From assembly GCF_013019105.1 (NCBI RefSeq), contig NZ_BLTE01000006.1:124001-188000 (forward strand): a stretch of 64,000 nucleotides of DNA, written 5' to 3'. Position 1 is the first letter of the stretch, and each line of letters starts with the position of its first letter. The position numbers and the translations under genes are program-made. Of this stretch, positions 1 to 8,076 are shown one piece after another. The DNA is from Fundidesulfovibrio magnetotacticus. GTDB taxonomy: Bacteria > Desulfobacterota > Desulfovibrionia > Desulfovibrionales > Desulfovibrionaceae. A model generated the notes under the pieces. The model worked only from the letters and a program-made list of their open reading frames with translations. It was not told the origin of the DNA and did no database searches.

Positions 1-323
1 TCGTGGTTGGCGCGCGCCTGGCCCAGCTCGGCCTGGAAGATGGCCGGGTCCAGGCGCAGGAGCACGTCGCCCTCCTGCACGCGGCGGTTGTCGTCCGCGA
101 GCACCTCCAGCACGCGCCCGGGCACCTGGGGGGCCACGTTGGCCACATGCCCGGTGATGTAGGCGTCGTCGGTTGTCTCGTAGTGCGATTCCTGCCACCA
201 CCACCAGGCGAGCGCGCCCAGGGCGGCAAGCGTCACGGCCAGAACGGCGAGCTTGCCCGCCTTGCCGCGCGGCGCGGCCTTGCCCGCCGGGTCACTCACG
301 GTGGGCGTATCGGAAGAAGACAT
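1..323 (-). CDS. EmrA/HlyD-family efflux membrane fusion protein, N-terminal part
   Basis: Only the first 107 codons are in the window; the gene runs off the left edge. The protein opens with a short Lys/Arg-rich cytoplasmic tail and one membrane segment (about residues 26-44, ending in a Trp run). It then enters the biotinyl-lipoyl-like hairpin domain, with the family's TTDDAYITGHVANVAPQV-type motif and a D-NRRVQEGDVLLRLDP stretch. This is typical of EmrA adaptors that link an inner-membrane MFS pump to an outer-membrane channel. The start ATG lies 7 nt after the marR stop, and GAGGTG overlapping that stop serves as ribosome site. The pair is therefore cotranscribed, and the MarR protein probably controls the pump. 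Substrate unknown. Confidence 0.85.
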   Translation of the reverse strand, partial: MSSSDTPTVSDPAGKAAPRGKAGKLAVLAVTLAALGALAWWWWQESHYETTDDAYITGHVANVAPQVPGRVLEVLADDNRRVQEGDVLLRLDPAIFQAELGQARANH

Positions 324-330
324 CGTCACC

Positions 331-849
331 TCATGGTCTGGCGGCGCCGCACGCGGCGAAGCCGTCGGCTTCCAGGCGTACCTTGGAGAGCAGCGCGATA
401 AGGGTCTTGAACTCCTCGCCGTTCAGGCCGGACATCACGTCGGCCTGGTAGCGAAAGAGGTCCGGGAGCACGTCGTCGAGAACTTTCTGCCCGGCGGGCA
501 GGAGCGCGATGCGCACCACGCGGCGGTCCTGGGGGTCTTCCAGGCGTTCCACCAGCAGGTCGCGCACCATGCCCGAGAGCACGGCCGACACGGTGGGCGT
601 GGTCACCCCGACCATCTCGGCCAGCTTGCACACGGGGATGGGGTCCGGTTCGCGGCAGAGCAGGTTGAGGATCATGAAACGGCCGAAGGAGAGGCCGCGT
701 TTGGCCAGGCCCCGCTCCACGCAGTGGTGCAGGATGGTGCCCGTGCGCAACACGTGGAGATAGGCTTCGCAAACCAGCACGTCCATGGTGGGATAGCGCT
801 GGGCCCTGTCCAGCAGGGTCTGGTAGCTGGGCATATCCTTGAGGATCAT
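331..849 (-). CDS. MarR-family transcriptional regulator
   Basis: A 172-residue winged-helix protein. The core is recognisable: FGRFMILNLL in helix 2, the recognition-helix region LAEMVGVTTPTVSAVLSGMV at about residues 79-98, and the wing DPQDRRVVRIALLPAG. MarR dimers repress their own operon and are released by small lipophilic ligands. Cotranscription with an EmrA-type adaptor just downstream fits control of a multidrug efflux system. The ATG at 849 follows a G-rich AAGGGGG. A second in-frame Met at 834 is possible but less well placed. The promoter region upstream carries overlapping ATTAG/CTAAT palindromes, so autoregulation is likely. Confidence 0.9.
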   Translation of the reverse strand: MILKDMPSYQTLLDRAQRYPTMDVLVCEAYLHVLRTGTILHHCVERGLAKRGLSFGRFMILNLLCREPDPIPVCKLAEMVGVTTPTVSAVLSGMVRDLLVERLEDPQDRRVVRIALLPAGQKVLDDVLPDLFRYQADVMSGLNGEEFKTLIALLSKVRLEADGFAACGAARP

Positions 850-870
850 GGGAGCCCCCTTGTGATGGCG

Positions 871-895
871 TCTAATAATTAGAACGCTAATGTTT
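871..895 (-). promoter_or_regulatory. Probable MarR operator palindromes
   Basis: TCTAAT-A-ATTAGA is a perfect 13-bp palindrome at 871-883. It overlaps a second inverted repeat, CTAAT/ATTAG, formed with the CTAA at 887-890. The AT-rich half-sites stand out from the GC-rich surroundings and lie about 20-45 bp upstream of the marR start, the usual position for a MarR autorepression site. Binding is inferred, not shown. Confidence 0.6.
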
Positions 896-1190
896 GGAAA
901 GCGAACTGTCTATAAGACGCCCCCTGGGGGCAAACGGTTACCGCTCCGGTGAAAAATCCTCCCTGGCCGGGTTGCAGGCAAACAGCCGAACCCTCACGGA
1001 GGGGAATGACGCCCTGTGCTTGGCATTCCCCCCGGGCCTGGCTGGCGAGTGTCTCGAACAGGCCGCGAGGATCGGCATTCTCAGCGGGCGGTTGCTCCCT
1101 TGGGGAGCCTCGCGGGGCGGCATGGAATGGCTTAGGCGCGGGCGCGCCGCCAGGGAGCGACGGCCTTGCCGCCGACTGGGCCGTGATGCG
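896..1190. other. Intergenic region, no gene seen
   Basis: The stretch between the marR promoter and the 3' end of purN has no convincing coding sequence on either strand. It contains an 8-bp stem GGGGAATG/CATTCCCC (1001-1008 with 1024-1031) around a 15-nt loop. No T-tract follows on either strand, so its role as a purN terminator is doubtful. Confidence 0.5.
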
Positions 1191-1865
1191 TCAGAATCCG
1201 GATTCCAGGGGGGGGTTCACCAGGGCGTCGGAGGGCGGGGTGGCCGAGGCGGCGCGGCCCGGCAGCAGGCGCACCTTGCGGCCGTCGAGTCGCAGGCGGT
1301 CCTGGGCGAGCCACTGCACGGCCTGGGGCAGCACGCGGTGCTCCAGGGCCAGGATGCGTCCGCCCAGGGTCTCGGGGGTGTCGTCGGTCCAGGCGGGCAC
1401 GGCGGCCTGGACGATCACGGGGCCGTGGTCCATGAGTTCGTCCACGAAGTGCACGGTGCACCCGGCGAGCTTCACGCCGTGGTGGGCGGCGTCGCGCTGG
1501 CCGTGAGCCCCGGGGAAGGCGGGCAGGAGCGCAGGGTGGATGTTCAGCACGCGCCCGGGGAAGGCCTGCAGGAACCCGGACGTGAGTAGGCGCATGAACC
1601 CGGCCAGCACCACGGCCTGGGCCCCGGACTCCCGGATGGCCCGGACCATGGCCTGGTCGAAGGCCTCGCGGTCCGGGAACTCCTTGTGGGGCAGGCCCAG
1701 GGTGGCGATGCCGTGGCGTCTGGCGCGCTCCAGGCCGAAGGCCTCGGGCTTGTTGGAGGCCACGAGGCGGATCTCCGCATCCAGGACGCCCGCCTCGATC
1801 CGGTCGATGAGCGCCTGGAGGTTGGACCCGGAGCCCGAGACCAGGACGGCGACGGGCAGGGTCAC
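1191..1865 (-). CDS. purN: Phosphoribosylglycinamide formyltransferase (GAR transformylase)
   Basis: Transfers a formyl group from 10-formyl-THF to GAR, the third step of purine synthesis. The N-terminal nucleotide loop SGSGSNLQAL is present. So is the catalytic segment NIHPALLPAFPG with the family's Asn and His, and the GCTVHFVDELMDHGP motif carrying the conserved Asp. Length (224 aa) is slightly above the usual 190-215 because of a short C-terminal tail. The start is GTG, one nucleotide after the cobA-hemD TGA, so translation is probably coupled. It is the last gene of the minus-strand operon beginning with the cyclophilin. Confidence 0.95.
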   Translation of the reverse strand: MTLPVAVLVSGSGSNLQALIDRIEAGVLDAEIRLVASNKPEAFGLERARRHGIATLGLPHKEFPDREAFDQAMVRAIRESGAQAVVLAGFMRLLTSGFLQAFPGRVLNIHPALLPAFPGAHGQRDAAHHGVKLAGCTVHFVDELMDHGPVIVQAAVPAWTDDTPETLGGRILALEHRVLPQAVQWLAQDRLRLDGRKVRLLPGRAASATPPSDALVNPPLESGF

Positions 1866-1866
1866 G

Positions 1867-3384
1867 TCAGACTGCCGCGGCGGCGCGCACCAGGCTCTGG
1901 GCCAGGGCCGGGATGGTGTAGTTTTCGGGCTGCACGTCGGGCTCGAAGCCGTGCTTTTTCAGCGTGGCCGCCGTGACGGGGCCGATGCAGGCGATGGTGA
2001 GCTTGTCGCGCAGGGCCGCCACGCGCGCGGCCGGGACCACCTGGAAGAAGTTGTCCACCGTGGAGGAGCTGGTGAAGGTGAGGAAGTGGATCTCGCCCTC
2101 CTCGATGGCGGCGAGCACTTCGTCGGGGTCCTGTTGGGCGAGCTTCGTCTCGTAGACGGGCAGCACCTCCACCTGGGCCCCGGCGCGGGCCAGCTCCTCG
2201 GGGAGCACCTCGCGGGCCTGGGCCGCGCGGGGGATGAGCACGCGCTTGCCGCCGATCTGCAGGGCCAGAAGCCCCTCCACCACGGACTCGGCCACGTACT
2301 TCTCGGGCACGAAATCCGCGCGGATGCCGCGCTCGGCCAGGGCCTGCGCCGTGGCCGGCCCGATGGCCGCCACCTTGAGACCGCCCAGGGCGCGCGCGTC
2401 CAGGGCCATGGCGTCCATCTCTGCGAAGAAGCACTTCACGCCGTTAACGGAGGTGAACACCAACCAGTCGAAGCAGTTCAGGCGTCCCAGGGCCTCGCGC
2501 ACGGGCGCGGGATCGGCCAGGGGGGCCACCTCGATGGTGGGGAACTCCCAGGCGCAGGCCCCCAGGTCGGTGAGCAGGCGCACCAGGTCGCTGGCCTGCT
2601 CGCGCGAGCGGGTGACCACCACGCCCTTGCCCAGAAGCGGGCGCTTCTCGTACCAGTTGAGGGTGTCGTGCAGCGAGACGACCTCGCCCACCACCAGGAG
2701 CGACGGGGCCTTGAAGCCCTGGCGCTTGGCCTCGGCCGGGATGTCCTCCAGGGTGGAGACCATGGAGCGGTGGCGGCAGGTGGTGCCCCAGCGCACCAGG
2801 GCGGCGGGGGTTTTGGGGTCGCGCCCGCCCTCGATGAGGCGGCGCGAGATGTCGGCCAGGTTCTTCACGCCCATGAAGAACACCAGGGTGGAGGCCGCCT
2901 GGGCCAGCGCGGGCCAGTTGTGGGCGGACTCATCCTTGGTGGGGTCCTCGTGTCCGGTGATGAAGCTCACGGACGAGGCGAACTTGCGGTGCGTGATGGG
3001 AATGCCCGCGTAGGCCGGGGCGGCCACGGCGCTGGTGACGCCGGGGATCACCTCGAAGGTGAGCCCGTCGGCCAGCAGCTCCTCGGCCTCTTCCGCGCCG
3101 CGCCCGAAGACGTAGGGATCGCCGCCCTTGAGGCGGGCCACCATCTTGCCCTCGCGGGCCTTGGCCACCAGGAGCTTGTTGATGTCGCCCTGGGGCAGGG
3201 TGTGGTCCCCGCCCTTCTTGCCCACGTAGATGATCTCCGCGCCGGGGCGGCAGTAGTCCAGGAAGGCCTTGTTGGCCAGGTAGTCGTAGACCAGCACGTC
3301 GCAGGTCTCCAGGACGCGCTTGGCCTTGAGGGTGAGAAGGCCCGGATCGCCGGGTCCCGCGCCGATGAGGTAGACGTTGGGCAT
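1867..3384 (-). CDS. cobA-hemD: Fused uroporphyrinogen-III C-methyltransferase / uroporphyrinogen-III synthase
   Basis: A bifunctional tetrapyrrole enzyme of 505 residues. Residues 1 to about 245 form the SAM-dependent SUMT domain, with VYLIGAGPGDPGLLTLKA at the start, the GGDPYVFGRGAEE loop and PGVTSAVAAPAYAGIPITHR. Residues from about 255 form the HemD domain, beginning PLLGKGVVVTRSREQA and containing the typical FTSVNGVKCFF and TFTSSSTVDNFF motifs. HemD closes hydroxymethylbilane to uroporphyrinogen III and CobA methylates it to precorrin-2, steering flux to sirohaem, cobalamin and the alternative haem route. Such fusions are known in Desulfovibrio-type bacteria. The gene sits in an operon with purN, 22 nt after the upstream gene. 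Confidence 0.95.
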   Translation of the reverse strand: MPNVYLIGAGPGDPGLLTLKAKRVLETCDVLVYDYLANKAFLDYCRPGAEIIYVGKKGGDHTLPQGDINKLLVAKAREGKMVARLKGGDPYVFGRGAEEAEELLADGLTFEVIPGVTSAVAAPAYAGIPITHRKFASSVSFITGHEDPTKDESAHNWPALAQAASTLVFFMGVKNLADISRRLIEGGRDPKTPAALVRWGTTCRHRSMVSTLEDIPAEAKRQGFKAPSLLVVGEVVSLHDTLNWYEKRPLLGKGVVVTRSREQASDLVRLLTDLGACAWEFPTIEVAPLADPAPVREALGRLNCFDWLVFTSVNGVKCFFAEMDAMALDARALGGLKVAAIGPATAQALAERGIRADFVPEKYVAESVVEGLLALQIGGKRVLIPRAAQAREVLPEELARAGAQVEVLPVYETKLAQQDPDEVLAAIEEGEIHFLTFTSSSTVDNFFQVVPAARVAALRDKLTIACIGPVTAATLKKHGFEPDVQPENYTIPALAQSLVRAAAAV

Positions 3385-3406
3385 GTCGGATTGGCCTTGG
3401 GATCGG

Positions 3407-3778
3407 TTAGGAGTCTTGTTCGAAGACCGCCCGGGCCGTGGCCAGGGCGTTGAGCGCGGCCGGGAAGCCTGCGTAGCCGGACACCTGCATGAACACTTCG
3501 GCGATCTCCTCGCGGGTGAGGCCGACGTTCAGGGCGTTCTTCACATGGGCCGCGATCTGGGGCTGGGCGTGGCCCAGCGCGGCCAGGGCCGCCAGGGTGA
3601 CGAGCATGCGCTCGCGCAGGGGCAGCCCGGGCCTTGCGTACACGTCGCCGAAGAAGCCGAGGATCATCTCGGTCATGCCCGGGGCCGTCTGGTCGAAGGC
3701 CTGGCGGAGCATGGCCTCGTTGCCGGGGTCGAGGGAGGCCAGGACGGCCCGGCCCGCCTCGATGCGATCCTCGGCCAC
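3407..3778 (-). CDS. Carboxymuconolactone decarboxylase (CMD) family protein
   Basis: A 123-residue all-helical protein with the CMD core: LRERMLVTLAALAALGH, then AHVKNALNVGLTREEIAEV and the YAGFPAALNAL helix. It contains no cysteine, so it lacks the CxxC pair of the peroxidase branch (AhpD). It is more likely of the decarboxylase-like or unassigned branch. The start is GTG with a distant GAGGAA ahead of it. It lies 6 nt after the cyclophilin stop and 22 nt before cobA-hemD. No link to aromatic degradation is visible nearby, so its substrate is unknown. Confidence 0.85.
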   Translation of the reverse strand: MAEDRIEAGRAVLASLDPGNEAMLRQAFDQTAPGMTEMILGFFGDVYARPGLPLRERMLVTLAALAALGHAQPQIAAHVKNALNVGLTREEIAEVFMQVSGYAGFPAALNALATARAVFEQDS

Positions 3779-3784
3779 GGGGCG

Positions 3785-4279
3785 TTATTCCTCGCGCAGG
3801 CAGGAGTTGATGGTCACGGGGTCCACGGGCACGTCGTCGTGGAAGCCGGCCCTGCGGGTGCGAACCTTCTTGATTTTGTTCACCACGTCCATGCCGTCCA
3901 CCACCTTGCCGAAGACGCAGTAGCCCCAGCCTTCGGGGGTCTTGCCCTTGTGGTTGAGGAAGTGGTTGTCGTTCACGTTGATGAAGAACTGCGCGGTGGC
4001 GCTGTGGGGGTCCATGGTGCGGGCCATGGCCAGGGTGCCGGTGAGGTTTTCCAGCCCGTTGTCCGCCTCGTTGACGATGGCGGCGTTGGTGGGCTTTTCC
4101 TTCATGGTCACGTTCATTCCGCCGCCCTGGATCATGAAGTTGTCGATGACCCGGTGGAAGATGGTGCCCTCGTAGAAGCCGTCGTCCACGTATTTCAGGA
4201 AATTGGCCACGGTGACCGGGGCCTTGTCCGGGTACAGTTCGATGGTGATCAGACCCATGGAGGTTTCCATCAGGACCAT
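3785..4279 (-). CDS. ppiB: Cyclophilin-type peptidyl-prolyl cis-trans isomerase (PpiB-like)
   Basis: A cytoplasmic 164-residue prolyl isomerase with no signal peptide. The catalytic Arg lies in [13 protein letters not shown], and the substrate pocket motifs [20 protein letters not shown] and [15 protein letters not shown] are intact. A longer reading frame starts at 4318. The Met at 4279 is preferred because AGGAG stands 9 nt upstream and the protein then aligns with the usual cyclophilin N-terminus ([15 protein letters not shown]). It is the first gene of the minus-strand operon ending in purN. Confidence 0.93.
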   Translation of the reverse strand: MVLMETSMGLITIELYPDKAPVTVANFLKYVDDGFYEGTIFHRVIDNFMIQGGGMNVTMKEKPTNAAIVNEADNGLENLTGTLAMARTMDPHSATAQFFINVNDNHFLNHKGKTPEGWGYCVFGKVVDGMDVVNKIKKVRTRRAGFHDDVPVDPVTINSCLREE

Positions 4280-4449
4280 ATGCGTGCGCTCCTTGCGGGT
4301 GTTCTGTGTCCGGGCCATCTAGCGCACATCGGCCTTGGAGTCCATCCCCGGCCCGGAGCGCGGAGCGGTGTTAACATTTTTGTATATTGCTGCTTTTTTC
4401 CCCGAGACATGTTAGCTGTTGGCCAACGTTTCGAAACAAGGAGAACACC

Positions 4450-4698
4450 ATGAACAAGGCCACCTGGGAAAAGATCTTCGAATACGCCTCCATGCCCGTG
4501 CACGGCACCCTCTCGCGCAAGCTGCGCAAGGGCCTGACCATCCAGATCAACGAGGGCAAGGTCTACGCGCAGGCCGTGCTCTTCCTCGGCGAGGAATTCC
4601 TGCGCATCACCGAGAAGAACGGCAAGGAAGCCATCAACACCTACTACGCCTGGGACAAGCTGGTGAACGTGCGCACCATCGGCGAAACCGAGGAGTAG
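4450..4698 (+). CDS. Small conserved-looking protein of unknown function
   Basis: An 82-residue protein with a strong AAGGAG 8-9 nt ahead of its ATG and its own hairpins downstream, so it is very likely expressed as a single gene. It is mixed alpha/beta with no membrane segment and no cysteines. Charged, beta-rich stretches such as LRKGLTIQINEGKVYAQAV and LGEEFLRITEKNGKEAINTY suggest a compact fold, perhaps with RNA or nucleic-acid contacts; that is only a guess. The upstream region is unusually AT-rich (TTAACA at 4371 and TATATT at 4383), a likely promoter zone, but no clear -35/-10 pair can be defended. Confidence 0.8.
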   Translation: MNKATWEKIFEYASMPVHGTLSRKLRKGLTIQINEGKVYAQAVLFLGEEFLRITEKNGKEAINTYYAWDKLVNVRTIGETEE

Positions 4699-4724
4699 CC
4701 CCGCGCGAAGCGCAACCTGGAGCA

Positions 4725-4775
4725 GGGCGGCTTTGCCGCCCGTAAGCGACTCCCGCACACCCCGTTTCGGGGTTT
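4725..4775 (+). terminator. Two hairpins after the small 82-aa gene
   Basis: GGGCGGC-TTT-GCCGCCC (4725-4741) is followed by ACCCCG-TTT-CGGGGT (4759-4773) and a short T-rich tail. Together they form a plausible but weak Rho-independent terminator for the gene ending at 4698. Confidence 0.5.
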
Positions 4776-4971
4776 GTCATCCCGCCGCGGCCCGGCCGCT
4801 CCCGTAGCCGGGCCGCCCGCCCCTCGCTTCTCCCGCCCCGGCGTCACCCCGCCCTTTCCCGCAGCCGGGGCCGCTTTCTGGACTTCGCGGGGACGCTCTG
4901 GCATAAGCCGTGCGTCCCCGCGCGGTCCGCCCGCGCGAAACGCCAGCCCACCCGCGCCTCACGGAGCCAGG

Positions 4972-6504
4972 ATGCACCACATCGCCAGGTCGCTCGCGCC
5001 GCTTCTGCTGGCCGTCCTCCCGGCGGCCCTGGCCTGGGGCGTGGTGCACGCCAGCTTCGGGGCGTCCCTCACGGACTTCATGCCCCACTTCGACCTCGAC
5101 CAGTTCCCCTACTGGCGCGAGATGGCCTCCTTCGCCGCGGCGGGCTTTTCCGGCGGGAACTACGGGATCAACGACACGACCTCCGTCCTCAAGGGCTTCG
5201 GCCCGCACGGCGTGGCGGCGCCCATCTTGTACGGCTCCTTCTACCGCCTCCTGCCGGAGTTGGGTTTCGCCCTGATCCCCGTGGTCAACCTGGGGCTCAT
5301 CACCCTTGGCCTGGGCTTCCTGCTCTGGAAGGAGCGCGCCGACACCGGCGCGTGCCTCCTGCTGGCCCTGGGCGTGGCCCTCTATCCGCCGGTGCTCCTC
5401 TTCGCGCCCTCATCCTTCCAGGACGGGCTGCACATGGCCGGCGCGCTCCCCCTGGCCTGGGGCTTCATCCGGCTCATGGAGGCCAACGCCGCCGGAAAAC
5501 CGGACCGCGTCGCCGCACTCTGGACCGGCGCGCTGCTCCTGATCCTGTGCTTCGTGCGCTACACCTGGGCCGTGTGCCTGGTGCCCTACGCCTACGCCGT
5601 GCTGAGCGGGCGGCCCCGGCGGCTGCTGCTGGCCGTGCTGGCGGGCGGCGCCGCCGGCCTGGCCGTGGTGTGGACGTTCCATCTCTTCGTGCCCGTCTGG
5701 TACGCCTCGCCCGAGGCCCAGGTGTTCCTGGGCGGCTCTGGCGGGGCTGCGGCGGGCCTCTGGGGGCGCGCCGCGCGCAACCTCTCTCAGTTGGTGGACG
5801 TGGACGGCAACCTCCGGGCCAGCGCCCTGCTCTCCCTGGATCTGGCCCTGGCCCTGGTGGCGTGCCTGGGCATCTGGCTGGCCGGATGGAAACGCACCGG
5901 CCGCGCATTCTCCATCCCCGCGCTGCACCGGGAGGCCCTGCTGGCCGTGTCCGCCGGCCTGCTGGGGCTCTTCGTCATGAACACCGTTGCCTGGGTGGGC
6001 AACGGCATGAACATGGCACGGCTCTTGAGCGCCCACTACCTCTTCTGCCTGCCCCTGGCGGTGCGCTTCCTGCCGTCCCGGGTCCTGCACCCCCTGGTGC
6101 TCTACGGTGCGCTGCTCTTGCCCTCGAGCCTGGCGTACTACCAGTACCAGCACTACCCGGCCTACCGCGACGCGGCCGTACGCCCGCGCGTTGAGACCCT
6201 GCGCCAGGAGCTTTCCGAACACCTGCGGGAATGGAAAAGCGGCAACCCATGGGACGAGACCATCGCCCTGCACGTGTCGGGCCCTGACGCGGCCGCGGCC
6301 TGGCTGGCCGTGCCCCAGCGCTACGGCATCCAGTCGCTGACGCAAGGGACCATGCCCGTGCGCTCGCGCTTCGCCCTGCTCGCCGGAGACGCCCGAGAGA
6401 AAGCCCTGGCCTCGCCCCACTTCAAGGTGCTCAAGGAGACGAGCGTGGGCACGCTCTTCCTGAGGCCCCAGACCCCCGATTCCCCGGCCGGGAGCGGCGG
6501 ATGA
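4972..6504 (+). CDS. Polytopic membrane protein, probable GT-C type glycosyltransferase
   Basis: A 510-residue integral membrane protein with about ten hydrophobic segments and a soluble C-terminal tail (from about residue 395). The N-terminal periplasmic loop after TM1 carries acidic residues (PHFDLDQFPYWREM), as in lipid-linked-sugar GT-C transferases. Sequence motifs are too weak to name a family. The reading frame is open upstream to 4774, but GGAG 6 nt ahead of the ATG at 4972 and the hydrophobic start fix the N-terminus. It overlaps the next gene by 4 nt (ATGA) and opens a five-gene glycan operon. It could instead be a flippase- or polymerase-like protein. Confidence 0.8.
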   Translation: MHHIARSLAPLLLAVLPAALAWGVVHASFGASLTDFMPHFDLDQFPYWREMASFAAAGFSGGNYGINDTTSVLKGFGPHGVAAPILYGSFYRLLPELGFALIPVVNLGLITLGLGFLLWKERADTGACLLLALGVALYPPVLLFAPSSFQDGLHMAGALPLAWGFIRLMEANAAGKPDRVAALWTGALLLILCFVRYTWAVCLVPYAYAVLSGRPRRLLLAVLAGGAAGLAVVWTFHLFVPVWYASPEAQVFLGGSGGAAAGLWGRAARNLSQLVDVDGNLRASALLSLDLALALVACLGIWLAGWKRTGRAFSIPALHREALLAVSAGLLGLFVMNTVAWVGNGMNMARLLSAHYLFCLPLAVRFLPSRVLHPLVLYGALLLPSSLAYYQYQHYPAYRDAAVRPRVETLRQELSEHLREWKSGNPWDETIALHVSGPDAAAAWLAVPQRYGIQSLTQGTMPVRSRFALLAGDAREKALASPHFKVLKETSVGTLFLRPQTPDSPAGSGG

Positions 6505-7055
6505 CCGGCCGCCGGACCGCTCGGGCGCTCTACGCGCTGGCCATGGCCGTCGCCGTCTGGGCGGGCACGGCCTGGTACGGGGGGGGATTCCTCCACGACG
6601 CGTGGTGCCTTTTCGCCCGCGAACTGCCCGTGGAGCACGCCGGCCAGGACAGGCTGCTGGCGTGCAGCAACGTGGAGCAGGAAATCATCGGCCAGTCCGC
6701 CTTGCGCGACGCCCCCACGGACAACCGCGAATGGCGCGTGTTCGAGCGCTCCGGCCCCCTGCCGGGCAGCCTCCTGGTGCGCGCCAGGCTCACGGCGCCC
6801 CGTTTCCTCTTCTATCCGCGCTTCTCCGGTCCCGGGGACCGGCTTGTCATTTCCCAGGTGATCGGCAAGGATAGAAAAATTCTGTACGACCAGCGCGGCC
6901 CGGCCCCCGGGTGGACCCCCGTGGGGGCCATCCACGAACTCTGCGTCGGCTGCGCGGACCAGGGCTGGAGCAGGCCGGGCACCCCCGTGGACCTGGAAAT
7001 CGTCCTGGAGGGCGGCGCGCAGCTCTGGCACAAGGACGCGTTCATCTTTTTCTGA
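6501..7055 (+). CDS. Membrane-anchored protein of unknown function in glycan operon
   Basis: A 184-residue protein with an N-terminal signal-anchor (about residues 6-27) and a soluble, probably periplasmic, beta-rich remainder holding four cysteines (CLF, ACSN and a CVGCAD pair). Its ATG overlaps the stop of the membrane glycosyltransferase gene, so the two are translationally coupled and probably work together. No family is recognised. The CxxC-like CVGC might bind a metal or form a disulfide. Encoding just ahead of nucleotide-sugar genes suggests a part in assembling or modifying a surface glycan. Confidence 0.75.
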   Translation: MTGRRTARALYALAMAVAVWAGTAWYGGGFLHDAWCLFARELPVEHAGQDRLLACSNVEQEIIGQSALRDAPTDNREWRVFERSGPLPGSLLVRARLTAPRFLFYPRFSGPGDRLVISQVIGKDRKILYDQRGPAPGWTPVGAIHELCVGCADQGWSRPGTPVDLEIVLEGGAQLWHKDAFIFF

Positions 7056-7068
7056 GGACCCTCCTCCT

Positions 7069-8076
7069 ATGACCGACATCGACAAGGACATCCTCCCCGC
7101 CTTCGCGGGCAAGCGAGCGCTCATCCTGGGCGGCCTGGGCTTTCTGGGCTCCAGCCTGGCCCTGCGCCTGGCCGGGGCAGGGGCGAAGGTCATGGCCGTT
7201 GACGCCATGATCGACGAATACGGCGGCAACCTCTTCAACATCGAGCCCGCCCGGGACGCCATCCAGGTCAACTTCTGCGACATCCGCGACGCCTCGGCCA
7301 TGGAATGGCTCGTGCGCGACCAGGACTACGTGTTCCACTCGGCCGGCCAGGTCTGCCACCTGAAGAGCCTCTCGGACCCCTACCCCGACGTGGACATCAA
7401 CATCCGCGGCACGGTGGTGGTCATGGAGGCCCTGCGCAAGGTGAACCCCCGGGCCAAGGTGGTGAAGCTGGGCTCGCGCGGCCAGTACGGCCCGGTGCTC
7501 ACGCTCCCGGCGGGCGAGGACGTGGTGCCCCGGCCCAAGGGCATCTACGAGATCTCGCTCCTGGCGGCCGAGCACATCATCCAGTCCTACCTGAGCGCCC
7601 ACTCCATCCCCTGCGTGCTCACGCGGCTCACCAACATCTACGGCCCGCGCGCCCAGATGCGCCACAACCGGTTCTGCGTGGCCAACTGGTTCATGCGCCT
7701 GGCCCTGGAGAAGGAGCCCATCTCCGTGTTCGGCGACGGGCTCATCAAGCGCGATTTCCTCTACGTGGACGACTGCGTGGACGCCCTGCTGGCCCTGGCC
7801 GTGCATCCCGAGGCCGCGGGCGGGGTCTACAACATCGGGCACGACCGGCCCTCGCACTTCCGCGAACTGGCCGAGACCATCGCCCGGGTGGAGCCGGGGG
7901 CGAGCTGGCGCTACACCCCCTTCTCGGCCGAACGCAAGGCCCAGGAACCCGGCGACTTCTATTCCGACATCACCAAGATCCGCACCCTCACGGGCTGGCA
8001 GCCGCGCGTGGATCTGGAGGAAGGCGTGCGCCGCACCCTGGACTACTACCGCCAGCACAAGGCGCGGTACTGGTGA
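7069..8076 (+). CDS. NAD-dependent epimerase/dehydratase (extended SDR), catalytic Lys replaced
   Basis: A 335-residue extended short-chain dehydrogenase. The Rossmann motif GGLGFLG is at residues 21-27, followed by an Asp-ended beta strand (VMAVDAMI) for NAD. The substrate-side motifs NIYGP and IKRDFLYVDDCVDAL and a GVYNIGHD loop mark nucleotide-sugar dehydratases or epimerases. The usual YxxxK is Y160-E-I-S-L164: the lysine is replaced by leucine while the flanking LAAEH is kept. It follows GAGGA and overlaps the acyltransferase start by 1 nt. It probably prepares a 4-keto or epimerised sugar nucleotide for the aminotransferase and acyltransferase in the same operon, if it is still catalytic. 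Confidence 0.9.
   Translation: MTDIDKDILPAFAGKRALILGGLGFLGSSLALRLAGAGAKVMAVDAMIDEYGGNLFNIEPARDAIQVNFCDIRDASAMEWLVRDQDYVFHSAGQVCHLKSLSDPYPDVDINIRGTVVVMEALRKVNPRAKVVKLGSRGQYGPVLTLPAGEDVVPRPKGIYEISLLAAEHIIQSYLSAHSIPCVLTRLTNIYGPRAQMRHNRFCVANWFMRLALEKEPISVFGDGLIKRDFLYVDDCVDALLALAVHPEAAGGVYNIGHDRPSHFRELAETIARVEPGASWRYTPFSAERKAQEPGDFYSDITKIRTLTGWQPRVDLEEGVRRTLDYYRQHKARYW

Noticed and set aside
1001-1031. GGGGAATG/CATTCCCC hairpin as purN terminator
   Set aside because: It lies 160 nt past the stop, has a 15-nt loop and no T-tract on either strand.
1540-3453. Long plus-strand open frame (637 codons) opposite cobA-hemD and purN
   Set aside because: It mirrors two well-recognised minus-strand genes; its product is His/Gly/Ala-rich low-complexity sequence with no family motif, an artefact of high GC content.
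3407-3778. AhpD-type peroxidase assignment for the CMD-family protein
   Set aside because: The protein contains no cysteine, so the CxxC redox centre required for AhpD is absent.
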